A DNA stretch of 64,000 nt from Pseudonocardia abyssalis (GCF_019263705.2 NZ_JADQDK010000001.1:372001-436000); one strand, 5' to 3'. Positions 18,650 to 26,981 are shown, counted from the stretch's first letter. Numbers and translations: made by a program. Notes: generated by a model not told the origin, from the sequence alone.

Positions 18650-19738
18650 TCAACGGAGCTGCTGCAGCACGTCCCAGACCATCCCGTCGGCCGCGGCCAG
18701 GAACACCCGCTGGCGCAGGTGCCGGTCGCGCAGTTCGACGGTGCCGCGCGGGCTCTCGTAGGACAGCCCCTCGGCCACCGCCGTCATCGGTGGGACGTCG
18801 ACCGATCCCGCGCGGCGCATGAGCTCGGTGAGCAACCGCACGCCCTCGTAGCAGGACTCGCCCAGGCTGTTCAGCACCGGCGCGTCCGGGCCGAACCGCC
18901 GCGAGTACGTGGCGGCGAAGTCGAGGCCCGACGCCGTCGGGAGGTCGTCGAAGAACCCCGCGGCCGTCATCAGACCGCGGGTGCTGCCCGCGCCCGAGGC
19001 GAGCAGGACGTTCTCGTCGATCAGCGAGCTGAAGCGCAGGACGTCGCGGTCGAGGCCCCACGCGCTGAACGCCCGGTTGAACGCGACGGCGTCGTCGCCG
19101 ATGAGCAGCATCAGCACGGCGTCGCAGCCGCTCGCCTCGACCCGGTGCAGGACGTCGGAGAACTCGGAGGTGCCCAGCGGCACGTACATCTCGTCGCAGA
19201 CGGTGCCGCCGATGCTCCGCAGGTACCGGCGGGCGACCCGGGCGGAGCGTCGCGGCCACACGTAGTCGTCCCCGACGATCGTCCACGTCCGGACGCCGAC
19301 GGCGTCGGCGAACCAGTCCAGCGACGGGCCGAGCTGCTGGTCGGGGGTCTCGCCGGTCATGAACACGCCCGGCCGGTTCTCGCCGCCCTCGTAGAGCGCG
19401 GTGTACGCGTACGGGATGCGCCCGGCGATCACCGGGGCGATCGCCTCGCGGACCGCGGAGATGTGCCAGCCGGTGACGGCCTCGACCGCACCGGCCCGGA
19501 TCAGCGCGTCGACCTCGGTGGCGACGACGTCGGGGGCGTTCCCGCCGTCGACGGGCACGAGGTTCAGCTCGCGACCCAGCACCCCGCCGTCGGCGTTGAT
19601 CTCCTCGACGGCGAGCGCGGCGCAGCTCTCGCACGACGGCCCGAAGATCCCCGCTGGCCCGTGCAGCGGCACGACCAGTGCCATGTTGAGCACGCCGCTT
19701 CCCGACGGCGGCGGGACCCGCAGGGGCGTCGGACTCAT
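18650..19738 (-). CDS. AmiC-like periplasmic-binding-fold amide sensor
   Basis: A 362-residue type-I periplasmic binding fold of the AmiC/UrtA/LivK group (GPAGIFGPSCESCA, EEINADGGVLGREL, GEPSYEGV-like GESCYEGVRLL). It has no signal peptide, lipobox or N-terminal membrane segment, which suggests a cytoplasmic ligand sensor such as Pseudomonas AmiC rather than a transport receptor. AmiC controls an amidase operon by sequestering the antiterminator AmiR when no amide is bound. Here the first gene of an amide operon would be the sensor, but no AmiR-like protein is encoded in the window and no ABC permease follows. A divergent MarR gene starts 64 bases away. Confidence 0.85.
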   Translation of the reverse strand: MSPTPLRVPPPSGSGVLNMALVVPLHGPAGIFGPSCESCAALAVEEINADGGVLGRELNLVPVDGGNAPDVVATEVDALIRAGAVEAVTGWHISAVREAIAPVIAGRIPYAYTALYEGGENRPGVFMTGETPDQQLGPSLDWFADAVGVRTWTIVGDDYVWPRRSARVARRYLRSIGGTVCDEMYVPLGTSEFSDVLHRVEASGCDAVLMLLIGDDAVAFNRAFSAWGLDRDVLRFSSLIDENVLLASGAGSTRGLMTAAGFFDDLPTASGLDFAATYSRRFGPDAPVLNSLGESCYEGVRLLTELMRRAGSVDVPPMTAVAEGLSYESPRGTVELRDRHLRQRVFLAAADGMVWDVLQQLR

Positions 19739-19802
19739 GGCGACACGCTAGTCACGGATCGCCGCGCTGCCGCTACTCCGATCGCAGGGATATCATCGCG
19801 CG

Positions 19803-20261
19803 ATGGCCGCCGCCCCGGAGCGCTCCACTCCCGACCCGCTGCGGCTGCTCTCCCTGGTCGAGCGGGCCGTCTCGCAGCGGCTCGACGACGCGCTGCGGGC
19901 CCACGACGGCGACATCGACCAGTGGCGGATCCTGTCCCTGCTCGCCGAGCGGGGCGGCTGCCCGATGAACGCGGTGGCCGACCACGCGCTGCTCCTGGCC
20001 CCCAAGCTGAGCAAGCTCGTCGACCGGATGGTCTCGGCCAACCTCGTGCTGCGCCGCACCGACGAGCACGACCGCAGGCGCGTGCTCATCGCCGTCACCC
20101 CGCGCGGGCGCCAGGCGCTGGCCGCGTGGGACGCCGCCTCGGCGGCGGTGCGGCAGGAGTTCCGCGACCTCCTCGGTCCCGACGCCGCACTGCTCGACGA
20201 CCTGCTGGGGCGCCTGGCGCACGGGCTGACCCGCAGCCCGGCCTCCGTCCCGACGTCCTGA
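19803..20261 (+). CDS. MarR-family transcriptional regulator
   Basis: A 152-residue winged-helix protein with the MarR pattern: dimerisation helix, then a helix-turn-helix around GGCPMNAVADHALLLAPKLSKLVDRM, and the wing DEHDRRRVLIAVTPRG. It is divergent from the AmiC-like gene with only 64 bases between, so the amide operon is its most likely target along with itself. A short palindrome, ATCGCGCGAT, overlaps its own start codon. A ligand cannot be predicted. Confidence 0.92.
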   Translation: MAAAPERSTPDPLRLLSLVERAVSQRLDDALRAHDGDIDQWRILSLLAERGGCPMNAVADHALLLAPKLSKLVDRMVSANLVLRRTDEHDRRRVLIAVTPRGRQALAAWDAASAAVRQEFRDLLGPDAALLDDLLGRLAHGLTRSPASVPTS

Positions 20262-20263
20262 CG

Positions 20264-20284
20264 GCGGTCCCCGCCGCGGAACGC
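20264..20284. promoter_or_regulatory. operator variant GCGGTCCC-N5-CGGAACGC
   Basis: The right arm is a perfect copy of the catabolic operator half-site and the left arm matches at six of eight positions, with the same 5-base spacer. It ends 40 bases before the tautomerase ATG, nearly the same distance as the site before the acetaldehyde dehydrogenase. It suggests that the tautomerase belongs to the same regulon. Confidence 0.5.
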
Positions 20285-20324
20285 GCCGCTTGGCGGACAC
20301 CGCGCTGCTCCCTACGGTGACCGC

Positions 20325-20735
20325 ATGCCGATCGTCGAGGTGCATCTCGTCGAGGGGGCGCACACCCCCGCCCAGCACTCCGCGCTGCTCGCCGCGCTCA
20401 GCGCCCGGTACGCCGAGGTGCTCGACTCACCGCTGCCGCGGATCCGGGCGTACCTGACGCTGCACCGCCCCGAGCACTGGACGGCGGGCGGGGAGCCCGG
20501 CGTCACCGCGCCGTACTTCACCGCGATCGTGCTGACCGGGCGCCCCGCGCAGCAGCGGCACCGGCTGCTCGCCTCGTTCACCGACATCGTCGTCGACGTG
20601 CTGGGCGTCGACCGGGGGGTGGTCCGCGGGCGGATCATCCAGGTCGATCCCGACGACTGGGGGATCGCCGGGCAGCCGGCCAGTGCCGCCCGCCGCGCGG
20701 AGATCGCGGATCGGGCGGCGGGCGCGGTCAGCTGA
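20325..20735 (+). CDS. tautomerase-superfamily protein (Pro-1)
   Basis: A 136-residue member of the 4-oxalocrotonate tautomerase superfamily, longer two-motif (cis-CaaD/MSAD-like) type. After Met removal the N-terminal residue would be the catalytic proline (MPIVEVHLVEG). The VLTGRPAQQRHRLLASFTD helix agrees with the fold. Members tautomerise or hydrate unsaturated keto acids. The operator variant just upstream and the ring-cleavage genes elsewhere suggest it helps isomerise a meta-cleavage product. A second, short tautomerase is at 33025. Its end overlaps the convergent peroxidase by eight bases. Confidence 0.85.
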   Translation: MPIVEVHLVEGAHTPAQHSALLAALSARYAEVLDSPLPRIRAYLTLHRPEHWTAGGEPGVTAPYFTAIVLTGRPAQQRHRLLASFTDIVVDVLGVDRGVVRGRIIQVDPDDWGIAGQPASAARRAEIADRAAGAVS

Positions 20736-22137
20736 GGCCGCGCAGGAAGGCCAGCGAGGGCATGAAGAAGTACTCGCCGCCCCGGAGCGTCACGGCCTGC
20801 GCGGCGGGATCGGCCGCCGCCTGCCCGTCCGCACCCCACACCGGGCCCCATCCGGCCTCCGGGCGCCGGCCCTGGCCGATCACCAGGTCCAGTCCCGGGG
20901 CGAAGCGGTCACCGGGCACCTTCGGGAAGCCCGGGTTGTTGGCCCACGACCGCTGCGTGAACTCGAACTGGTCGGCGATGTCGACGTTGAACGCCATGAA
21001 GAGCAGACCGACGCCGCCGGTCGGCCGGGCCGACGGCGGGACGTCGCCCCCGGGGTCGTCGAGGCGCTCGCCGTAGGTCTGGCCGCGTCGGGCCATGATG
21101 TGCTGCCGCTCGTCCTGCGGCTGTTCGAAGCCGCCGGTGCCGCGCGGGTTGGTCTTGCGGATGTGGCCCTGGAAGGGGCACCGTGCGCCCCGGTCGTCGG
21201 TGTCGTAACGGAAGTTGTTCGTCACCGGAAGCGGAGCGCCGGCCTCGCGGTCGGTCGTCACCGGCGTCCCGTCCTCGAACCGTCCGACGATCATCGCGCC
21301 CGCGCGTTCGCGGTCCTCGCCGACCAGGCCCAGCTCGTCGGCCAGCGCCTGCTCGGCCTCCTTGAACCGGCGGACGTCCTGCTCCAGCTTGCGCAGGACG
21401 AGGTAGCTGCCGTGGTGCAGGCCGGGGTCGGGCGCCGCGGTGTCCGGCACGAGCACGCGGTCGAGGGTGAACCGCGGATCCCAGACCGTCGCCCCGACGG
21501 TCCCGTCGCCCTCCTTCGCGACGTCCTCGTCGAGGAAGAGCGGCTGGCTGCGGCCGTCGACGTAGCCGAAGTGCTCGATCCCGTCGCCCGCGGCGTTGTG
21601 CTGCCCGCGGCCGGTCTCCTGCCCGACCACGGTGACGCCGCTGTCCGGGACCAGGTCGAGCACCTCGTTCAGCCGGGTCGACATCGCCGCGTCGGTGGCG
21701 TCGCCGACGAGGACGACGGCATGGACGTCCTCGCGGTACGGCGGCTCCCAGACCGCGACGGGCGGGTCGTGCAGCGCGCCGCGGGACGCCTTCATCCCGG
21801 CGCGGAACCGTGCGTCCGCCGGCCGCGCCGCCTCCGGCACGTCGAGCAGGGCGTAGCCGCCCGCGGTGAGACCGACCCCGACGTAGGGGCTGCCGGGGGT
21901 GCCGTCGGCCCGGAACGCCTCCACCTCCTCGAGGTGGGTCCGGGTCGACTTCATCAGGGTGACGAGCGGGCCGAGGAAGGCGGCGGCCGTGACCCGGTCG
22001 TCGAAGCGCAGGAGCAGGATCGTCAGGTGCTCGCGGACGTGCGGGCGCAGGATGTTCGGCTGGAGCTCGTCGAGCAGCGTGCGGTCGGCTCCGGTGGCGG
22101 ACGTCCAGGACAGGGAACGGTTCAGCGCGAGTGGCAT
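20728..22137 (-). CDS. Dyp-type heme peroxidase
   Basis: A 469-residue peroxidase with the GxxDG motif as FGYVDG (D194) and a probable heme-ligating His, H325 in GHIRKTNPRG. The C-terminal block RSWANNPGFP and the GGEYFFMPSLAFL end are characteristic. No Tat or Sec signal is seen, so it should be cytoplasmic or encapsulin-loaded; no encapsulin gene is nearby. The ATG at 22137 was chosen because the family N-terminus (LQPNILRPH at residue 26) follows at normal distance. Such enzymes oxidise dyes, phenolics or lignin fragments with peroxide, which fits an aromatic-degrading strain. It is convergent with the tautomerase. Confidence 0.93.
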   Translation of the reverse strand: MPLALNRSLSWTSATGADRTLLDELQPNILRPHVREHLTILLLRFDDRVTAAAFLGPLVTLMKSTRTHLEEVEAFRADGTPGSPYVGVGLTAGGYALLDVPEAARPADARFRAGMKASRGALHDPPVAVWEPPYREDVHAVVLVGDATDAAMSTRLNEVLDLVPDSGVTVVGQETGRGQHNAAGDGIEHFGYVDGRSQPLFLDEDVAKEGDGTVGATVWDPRFTLDRVLVPDTAAPDPGLHHGSYLVLRKLEQDVRRFKEAEQALADELGLVGEDRERAGAMIVGRFEDGTPVTTDREAGAPLPVTNNFRYDTDDRGARCPFQGHIRKTNPRGTGGFEQPQDERQHIMARRGQTYGERLDDPGGDVPPSARPTGGVGLLFMAFNVDIADQFEFTQRSWANNPGFPKVPGDRFAPGLDLVIGQGRRPEAGWGPVWGADGQAAADPAAQAVTLRGGEYFFMPSLAFLRGLS

Positions 22138-22202
22138 CGGGTGTCTCCGGGAGTGGTGGGACCAGATGTCACGTCGAGGCCCCCACCCGCCCGGGTGATA
22201 CG

Positions 22203-22928
22203 TCAGAACACGCCGCGGCGGGCCCCCATGTCGAGACCCAGGGTCGAGCCGTGCAGGGCGTCGGCCTCGGGGGCGAGCAGCGTCGCGACGGCCCACGACA
22301 CCTCGCCGGGCGTGACGAGCCGGCCCAGCGGCGACTCCGCGGCCCGCTCGGCCAGCACCTGCTCCACCGGCACGCCGCGGCGTTGCGCCGCCTGCTCGGA
22401 GAGCCCGCGCAGCCGCGGGGTGTCGGCGGGTCCGGGGGCCACGAGGTGCGCGGTGACCCCGCGCGGGCCGTAGGAGATCGCGAGCTGGCGCACCAGGTTG
22501 GCCAGCGCCGCGTTCGTGACGCCTGCCGCGCACGCGTAGGGGGCGGGCTCGATCCCGTAGTGCCCGCCGAGCGCGACGATCCGCGACCCGCGCTCCAACC
22601 GGTCGTCGACGGCCCGGACCAGGCGCAGCAGCCCGCCGCACTTGAGGGCGACGGCGTGCCCGAGCGCGTCGGGCGAGATCGTCTCCAGCGGCCCGGCCGC
22701 AGGGAGCCCCGCGGCCTGCACGACCATCCGCACCGGACCCTCGACCTCGCCGAGCGCGGCGGCGACGGCGTCGACCGCGGAGTCGGACCCGATGTCGGCC
22801 GCGCAGATCCCGGGCCCCGCCGTCCGGGCCACCGCGACGACGGTGAGCCCCTCGCCGCGCAGTCGCTGGGCGATCGCGCCGCCGAGTGCCCCGGAGGCCC
22901 CGACGACGACGGCGACCCCGGCGCTCAC
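22203..22928 (-). CDS. SDR-fold protein lacking the usual catalytic residues
   Basis: About 241 residues from a GTG start with a GGGGGCGGGG stretch before it. The N-terminus has the dinucleotide motif VVVGASGALGGAIA and a short-chain dehydrogenase/reductase fold follows. The active-site region reads APYACAAGVTN, so the YxxxK pair lacks its lysine (Ala), and the usual catalytic Ser is in a segment IVALGGHYG without Ser. It may be a non-catalytic or unusual SDR. A LeuAsp-rich C-terminus (STLGLDMGARRG) matches ordinary SDR ends. It lies 65 bases after the peroxidase start, same strand. Function not assigned. Confidence 0.8.
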   Translation of the reverse strand: MSAGVAVVVGASGALGGAIAQRLRGEGLTVVAVARTAGPGICAADIGSDSAVDAVAAALGEVEGPVRMVVQAAGLPAAGPLETISPDALGHAVALKCGGLLRLVRAVDDRLERGSRIVALGGHYGIEPAPYACAAGVTNAALANLVRQLAISYGPRGVTAHLVAPGPADTPRLRGLSEQAAQRRGVPVEQVLAERAAESPLGRLVTPGEVSWAVATLLAPEADALHGSTLGLDMGARRGVF

Positions 22929-22944
22929 GCCCCGCCCCCCGATT

Positions 22945-22995
22945 GCAGCACGGCCACCTTCACGCACGCAGACGGCGTGAAGGTGGCCATGCTGC
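22945..22995. terminator. strong hairpin: 20-base arms, 11-base loop
   Basis: Left arm 22945-22964 pairs with right arm 22976-22995 at 19 of 20 positions (GGCCACCTTCACG and CGTGAAGGTGGCC cores). It lies between the HAD stop and the SDR start. It could terminate the Rieske-HAD operon, or be a member of a dispersed palindromic repeat family. There is no T-tract. Confidence 0.6.
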
Positions 22996-23010
22996 GACTC
23001 CGAGTGGGGC

Positions 23011-23664
23011 TCATGCCGCCTCCGCGTCCAGGTTCAGTTCCCGGCGCGCCACCGCGAAGGCGGCGTCCGGGTCGGTCAGGTCCAGCTCCACCGCGATCAT
23101 GCCCGCCGCGCGGGCGCCGGTGACGTTCCACGGCATGTCGTCGACGAACACGATGTCACCCGGCGCCGTGCCCAGCTCCGCCGCGGCGAGGGCGTAGGCG
23201 CGGGGGTCGGGCTTGAGGATGCCGGTGACCGACGCGTCCACCAGCGCGTCGACCTGGGCGAGCACCGGGTGCGACGCCATCGCCGTCTCGCCGTGGAACG
23301 CGCGCAGGTCGTTGGTCAGCACGCCGATCCGGTGCCCGGCCGCGCGGGCGTCGGCGATCAGCTCGGCGGCGGCGGGCCGGATGATGTCGTCGCCGACCAG
23401 CGCGTAGAGGGTGTGCATGAACTCCTGGATCGGCCACTCCCGGCCCAGTGCCGCGCCCACCTCGTCGGAGCGCAGCGCCCAGTACTCCCGCTCGGTGATC
23501 TCCCGGCGGATCATGGCGTCCCACGACGGGTCCGGTTCCGTGCCGAGCGGCCCGCGCCGCGCGACGACCGCTGCCGTGGCGGGTTCGGCCTCGCCGAGCA
23601 GGGCGAGCATCTCGTTGCCCGAGCGGAAGACGGTGCCGCCCAGGTCGAGCAGGAGCGCACGCAT
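23011..23664 (-). CDS. HAD-superfamily phosphatase, candidate aryl-phosphate phosphohydrolase
   Basis: A 217-residue HAD (subfamily IA-like) hydrolase. Motif I is LLDLGGTV with nucleophile D7; as in YihX-type phosphatases the second Asp is replaced by Gly. Motif II is GVLTNDL, the motif III Lys lies in GILKPDPRAY, and motif IV is FVDDMPWN. Its ATG overlaps the stop of the small Cys-rich gene by one base, which itself overlaps the Rieske oxygenase, so all three are coupled. A phosphatase in a Rieske operon divergent from a phenol-kinase-like gene pair suggests removal of a phosphate tag, as CreD does in the Corynebacterium cresol pathway. The substrate is inferred, not shown. Confidence 0.88.
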   Translation of the reverse strand: MRALLLDLGGTVFRSGNEMLALLGEAEPATAAVVARRGPLGTEPDPSWDAMIRREITEREYWALRSDEVGAALGREWPIQEFMHTLYALVGDDIIRPAAAELIADARAAGHRIGVLTNDLRAFHGETAMASHPVLAQVDALVDASVTGILKPDPRAYALAAAELGTAPGDIVFVDDMPWNVTGARAAGMIAVELDLTDPDAAFAVARRELNLDAEAA

Positions 23665-23828
23665 CAGTGCTCGGGCTCCGTGCCCACCAGCGCGGCCGCG
23701 AGCACGACCGTGCACAGCAGCGCACAGGACGGGCACCAGCACACGACGTGCCGGTCGGCGGCCACCCAGTACTCCTGGACGAACGCGGCGTCGCCGAGCG
23801 CGCTGCCGCAACCGGGGCAGAAACTCAC
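23664..23828 (-). CDS. 54-residue Cys-rich zinc-ribbon-like protein paired with Rieske oxygenase
   Basis: GTG start overlapping the oxygenase stop (GTGA) and stop overlapping the HAD start. It has CPGC at residues 4-7 and C30, C32 and C35 in CWCPSC, giving two metal-binding knuckles, and ends GTEPEH. The protein encoded at 30419-30637 after the second Rieske gene has the same arrangement: FCPGC, then CxCxxC, then GHEPEH at the end. The shared C-terminal EPEH and position argue for a dedicated accessory family. It may deliver metal, assemble the Rieske centre or bind the oxygenase. No function is known to me. Confidence 0.8.
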   Translation of the reverse strand: MSFCPGCGSALGDAAFVQEYWVAADRHVVCWCPSCALLCTVVLAAALVGTEPEH

Positions 23829-25063
23829 GTCCACGCGGGCACCGGGTCCCCGAACAGCTCCAGCACCTCGTCCTTGATGGGGGAGTAGCGCACCGAGCTC
23901 TCCCGCGTCCAGAGCTGCCGGAACTCCATCGCCGAGCCGAACTTGTCCTTCTCCATCGGCAGGTCGATGACGTCGTGGGGCTCGCGGTAGGTGCACAGCG
24001 GGTCCTCCCCGCGCGCCACGGCGTCCATCTGCTCGGCGTAGAGCTTGCGCAGCAGGATCACCCCCAGGTCCGAGCGGCCGAGGTGCTCCTTGGTCCGGTC
24101 GGAGATCCGGCCCTGGGTGATCCAGGCGACGATGTCCTGCCCGTCGACGTAGTCGCGCAGGTACTCGCCCCGCTCGTCGTACAACGGGATCTCGTAGGTC
24201 GGGACGGACTCCTGCGGCGGGGCCCCGCCCTCGGGACGGTAGGTCTGGTACCAGACGTGCCAGGTGTTCTCGTCGTCGATCGGCACCCGGATCTGGAACG
24301 TCGCCAGCCCCGCCGCACCGACGCGCAGCATGTGCGGGAACACCAGCGGGTGCCCGACCTTCCAGTCCTCGTCCTCCTCGGTGTGTCCCTCCAGCACGCG
24401 GCGCTTGAGGATGCCGTGCTCGAAGACCTCGAACGCCACCTTCACGTGCTTCTTGCTCACGACCGGCAGCGGCGCCTGCTTCCCGCCGATCTCGCGCAGG
24501 AAGTTCCCGTACCGGCCGTGCAGCCACTCCACGTGGTAGGGGTCGACGGAGTTCTCCATGATCTGCACGAAGTTGCAGGGGAGCTCGGCGTGGCCGATGT
24601 CGCGCCACGCGTCGTCCCAGACGAAGAGGTCATAGCGCGGCAGCTCGGGCGCGGGCAGCGGGCCGAGGTAGGCGAAGACCAGCCCGCCCAGCTCCTGCAC
24701 CGGGTACGCCGTGGCGCGGATCCGGTTCTTGAACGTGGAGTCCGCGGGTTCGCCCGGCTGCTCCAGGCACTCGCCGGAGGCCGAGAAGCGCCAGCCGTGG
24801 TAACCGCAGCGCAGCCCCTCGTCCTCGGTGCAGCCCAGCCACAGGGCGGCCCGGCGGTGCGGGCACGCCTCCGCGAGCAGGCCGACGGTGCCGCTCCCGT
24901 CGCGGAACAGCACCAGGTCCTCACCGAGCAGGCGGCGCTTCACCGGGACCCGCGTCGCCATGTCGTGCGTGGCGACCGGCCACCAGTAGCGGCGCAGCAG
25001 CTCACCCATCGGTGTGCCCGGCCCGACCCGCGTCAGGCGCTCGTTCTTCTCGGCGCTCAGCAT
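23825..25063 (-). CDS. Rieske non-heme iron oxygenase, alpha subunit (copy 1)
   Basis: A 412-residue ring-hydroxylating oxygenase. Rieske ligands are C67 and H69 in CPHR and C86 and H89 in CGYH. The mononuclear iron site is ENSVDPYHVEWLH, with bridging D174 and ligands H177 and H182. The architecture resembles phenoxybenzoate-dioxygenase/phthalate-type alpha subunits that work without a beta subunit; none is encoded nearby. A Rieske ferredoxin lies at 32672. It heads an operon with a Cys-rich protein and a HAD phosphatase and is divergent from the phosphotransferase pair, with two operators between. The substrate is unknown; an aryl phosphate is proposed. Confidence 0.93.
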   Translation of the reverse strand: MLSAEKNERLTRVGPGTPMGELLRRYWWPVATHDMATRVPVKRRLLGEDLVLFRDGSGTVGLLAEACPHRRAALWLGCTEDEGLRCGYHGWRFSASGECLEQPGEPADSTFKNRIRATAYPVQELGGLVFAYLGPLPAPELPRYDLFVWDDAWRDIGHAELPCNFVQIMENSVDPYHVEWLHGRYGNFLREIGGKQAPLPVVSKKHVKVAFEVFEHGILKRRVLEGHTEEDEDWKVGHPLVFPHMLRVGAAGLATFQIRVPIDDENTWHVWYQTYRPEGGAPPQESVPTYEIPLYDERGEYLRDYVDGQDIVAWITQGRISDRTKEHLGRSDLGVILLRKLYAEQMDAVARGEDPLCTYREPHDVIDLPMEKDKFGSAMEFRQLWTRESSVRYSPIKDEVLELFGDPVPAWT

Positions 25064-25104
25064 GGGCGCGACGCTAGGCCGGGCCCGTGACCAGGGGAAG
25101 TGCG

Positions 25105-25125
25105 CGGTTCGCGCCCGCCGAACGC
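25105..25125. promoter_or_regulatory. operator variant CGGTTCGC-N5-CCGAACGC
   Basis: GTTC-N9-GAAC core with the right arm matching the consensus half-site at seven of eight positions. It is 41 bases upstream of the Rieske copy 1 ATG on the minus strand. It is one of two sites in the 169-base divergent region. Confidence 0.45.
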
Positions 25126-25142
25126 GCCGTCGACGGGGCCGC

Positions 25143-25163
25143 GTGTTCGGCAGGCGGGAACGC
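25143..25163. promoter_or_regulatory. operator variant GTGTTCGG-N5-GGGAACGC
   Basis: Matches the catabolic palindrome at 13 of 16 arm positions with the same spacer and the GTTC-N9-GAAC core. It lies 69 bases upstream of the phosphotransferase start on the plus strand. Confidence 0.5.
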
Positions 25164-25232
25164 CCCGCTTGCCGACGGCATGTGACCACTGACACGGTCC
25201 CGGGAACCACCCCGGAGAAGCGGAGTTACTTC

Positions 25233-26981
25233 ATGGCCAACGTCGTCCCCGTCGCGCCGTACACGGGTGAGTGGTACCCCGGGTTCAAGCCCGAGTTCAT
25301 CACCGCCCCCTTCATCGTCGACGGCACTGGTCCGTTCACCCCGGAGGACGAGGACAAGTTCTGGTTCCTCGACTTCCACTGGTCGCGCGGCATGACCCCG
25401 CTCGCGGCGTTCGCGTGGGGCCAGGACGGCTACTGCTGGGGCACCCAGCACGCCGCGGAGAACCTGCCGCTGCCCCCCGGTCGCGGCGTCACCTCGCGCT
25501 TCGCCGGCACCCACCTCTACGGCTCGGCGATCCCGGAGTCCGACCCCCGCGAGATCGGCGCGCGCGCCAACCGTCTCGGCACCAACCTCCCGCGCTTCCT
25601 GCAGAACTACCAGTCGACGTGGGAGCAGGGCCGCGACGAGCTCGAGGCCACCTGGGACTACTTCCAGGGCATCGACCTGGCCGCCGTGCCGACGGGTGAC
25701 CTCGGCGGCCTGCTCGGCCAGGCCCGCCGCTACCACCAGCGGTCGATGGAGATCCACTTCGGCGTGATGTACCCGCTGCTGGTCAACTTCCTCGGCTTCT
25801 ACGGGGCCTGCGCCGAGATGGGCATCAACACCGCCGACATCGGCAAGTTCCTCCAGGGCGAGGACACGAAGATCATGGAGACCGACCGGGGCCTCGCCGA
25901 CCTGGCGAAGAAGGCCAAGGCGGCCGGGTTGCGGCCGGCGTTCGAGGACAACTCGGGCACCGCCATCCGCACCGCGCTGTCGGGCCAGGGCGGCTCGGCG
26001 TCGCAGTGGCTCACCGACTTCGACGACTTCCTGCAGGTCTACGGCCACCGCCAGGAGGCCACCTGCGACGTCGGCGTCCCGAGCTGGCTCGAGGACAACA
26101 CGATCCCGCTCGACATGATCAAGAGCTTCGTGCTCAAGGACGAGGACCACGACTTCGAGGCGGCGTCGCGCAACGCGCTGGCCGAGCGCGAGGCCGCGAT
26201 CGACACCGCGCGCTCCGGGCTGACGAAGGAGGAGCAGGCCGTGTTCGACGCCGGCCTGCAGTCCAACCTCGACGCCAACTTCAGCTGGTGGCAGGACGAC
26301 CACAACTACTACATCGACCTCAAGGTCATGATCCCGCTGCGGAAGATCTCCCAGGAGCTCGCCGCCCGCGTGAACGCCGACCACAAGGACGACCTGCTCT
26401 ACCTGTTCTGGCCGGAGCTGCAGGCCGTCGCCGAGGCCGGGGCGTACCAGCCCGGTCTCAAGGACCTGGTCAAGGACCGTCGCCAGTACTTCGACCACTG
26501 GGGCGCGAAGCGCGGCGAGATGCCGAAGGTGCTGGGCACGATCCCGGAGACCGTCGAGGACCCGGTGCTCATCGAGATCTTCGGCCTGAACCCGTCGTCG
26601 ATCCGGGCGATGCAGAACCCGAACGCCGCCGAGGAGACCGTGCTGACCGGCGTCGCCGCCGCGAAGGGCGTGGCCACCGGCATCGCGCGCGTCCTGCAGA
26701 GCAGCGACGACATGCACCGGTTGGAGCCGGGCTCGATCCTGGTGTGCGAGTCGACGTCACCGAGCTGGACGGCGGCCTTCGGCAAGATCGCCGGTGCGGC
26801 GTGCGACGGCGGTGGCATGCTCAGCCACGCCGCGATCGTCGGGCGGGAGTACGGCATCCCGACGGTCACGGCCATCGGCATCGCCACCATGGCGATCAAG
26901 GACGGAGACGAGATCGAGGTGGACGGCACCAACGGCCGGGTCACCATCCTCAAGCGCGCGGCGGATCTGGCGGGCGCATGA
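25233..26981 (+). CDS. PEP-utilising-type phosphotransferase subunit with phosphohistidine domain (phenylphosphate synthase PpsA/CreH-like)
   Basis: A 582-residue protein. The C-terminal 100 residues form the swivelling phosphohistidine domain of PEP synthase and PPDK, with H532 in GGGMLSHAAIVGREYGIP. The N-terminal 450 residues are not PEP-synthase ATP-grasp and look like the substrate-binding part of phenylphosphate synthase subunit 1. The next gene supplies the ATP-grasp domain and overlaps by four bases (ATGA). This split, His subunit first and ATP-grasp subunit second, is that of Thauera PpsAB and Corynebacterium CreHI, which phosphorylate phenol or 4-cresol. A split antibiotic phosphotransferase is the main alternative. 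Good site GGAGAAGCGGAG precedes the ATG. Confidence 0.85.
   Translation: MANVVPVAPYTGEWYPGFKPEFITAPFIVDGTGPFTPEDEDKFWFLDFHWSRGMTPLAAFAWGQDGYCWGTQHAAENLPLPPGRGVTSRFAGTHLYGSAIPESDPREIGARANRLGTNLPRFLQNYQSTWEQGRDELEATWDYFQGIDLAAVPTGDLGGLLGQARRYHQRSMEIHFGVMYPLLVNFLGFYGACAEMGINTADIGKFLQGEDTKIMETDRGLADLAKKAKAAGLRPAFEDNSGTAIRTALSGQGGSASQWLTDFDDFLQVYGHRQEATCDVGVPSWLEDNTIPLDMIKSFVLKDEDHDFEAASRNALAEREAAIDTARSGLTKEEQAVFDAGLQSNLDANFSWWQDDHNYYIDLKVMIPLRKISQELAARVNADHKDDLLYLFWPELQAVAEAGAYQPGLKDLVKDRRQYFDHWGAKRGEMPKVLGTIPETVEDPVLIEIFGLNPSSIRAMQNPNAAEETVLTGVAAAKGVATGIARVLQSSDDMHRLEPGSILVCESTSPSWTAAFGKIAGAACDGGGMLSHAAIVGREYGIPTVTAIGIATMAIKDGDEIEVDGTNGRVTILKRAADLAGA

Noticed and set aside
18650..19738. Substrate-binding protein of an ABC urea/amide importer
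   Set aside because: No signal peptide or lipobox and no permease or ATPase genes nearby; a cytoplasmic sensor fits better.
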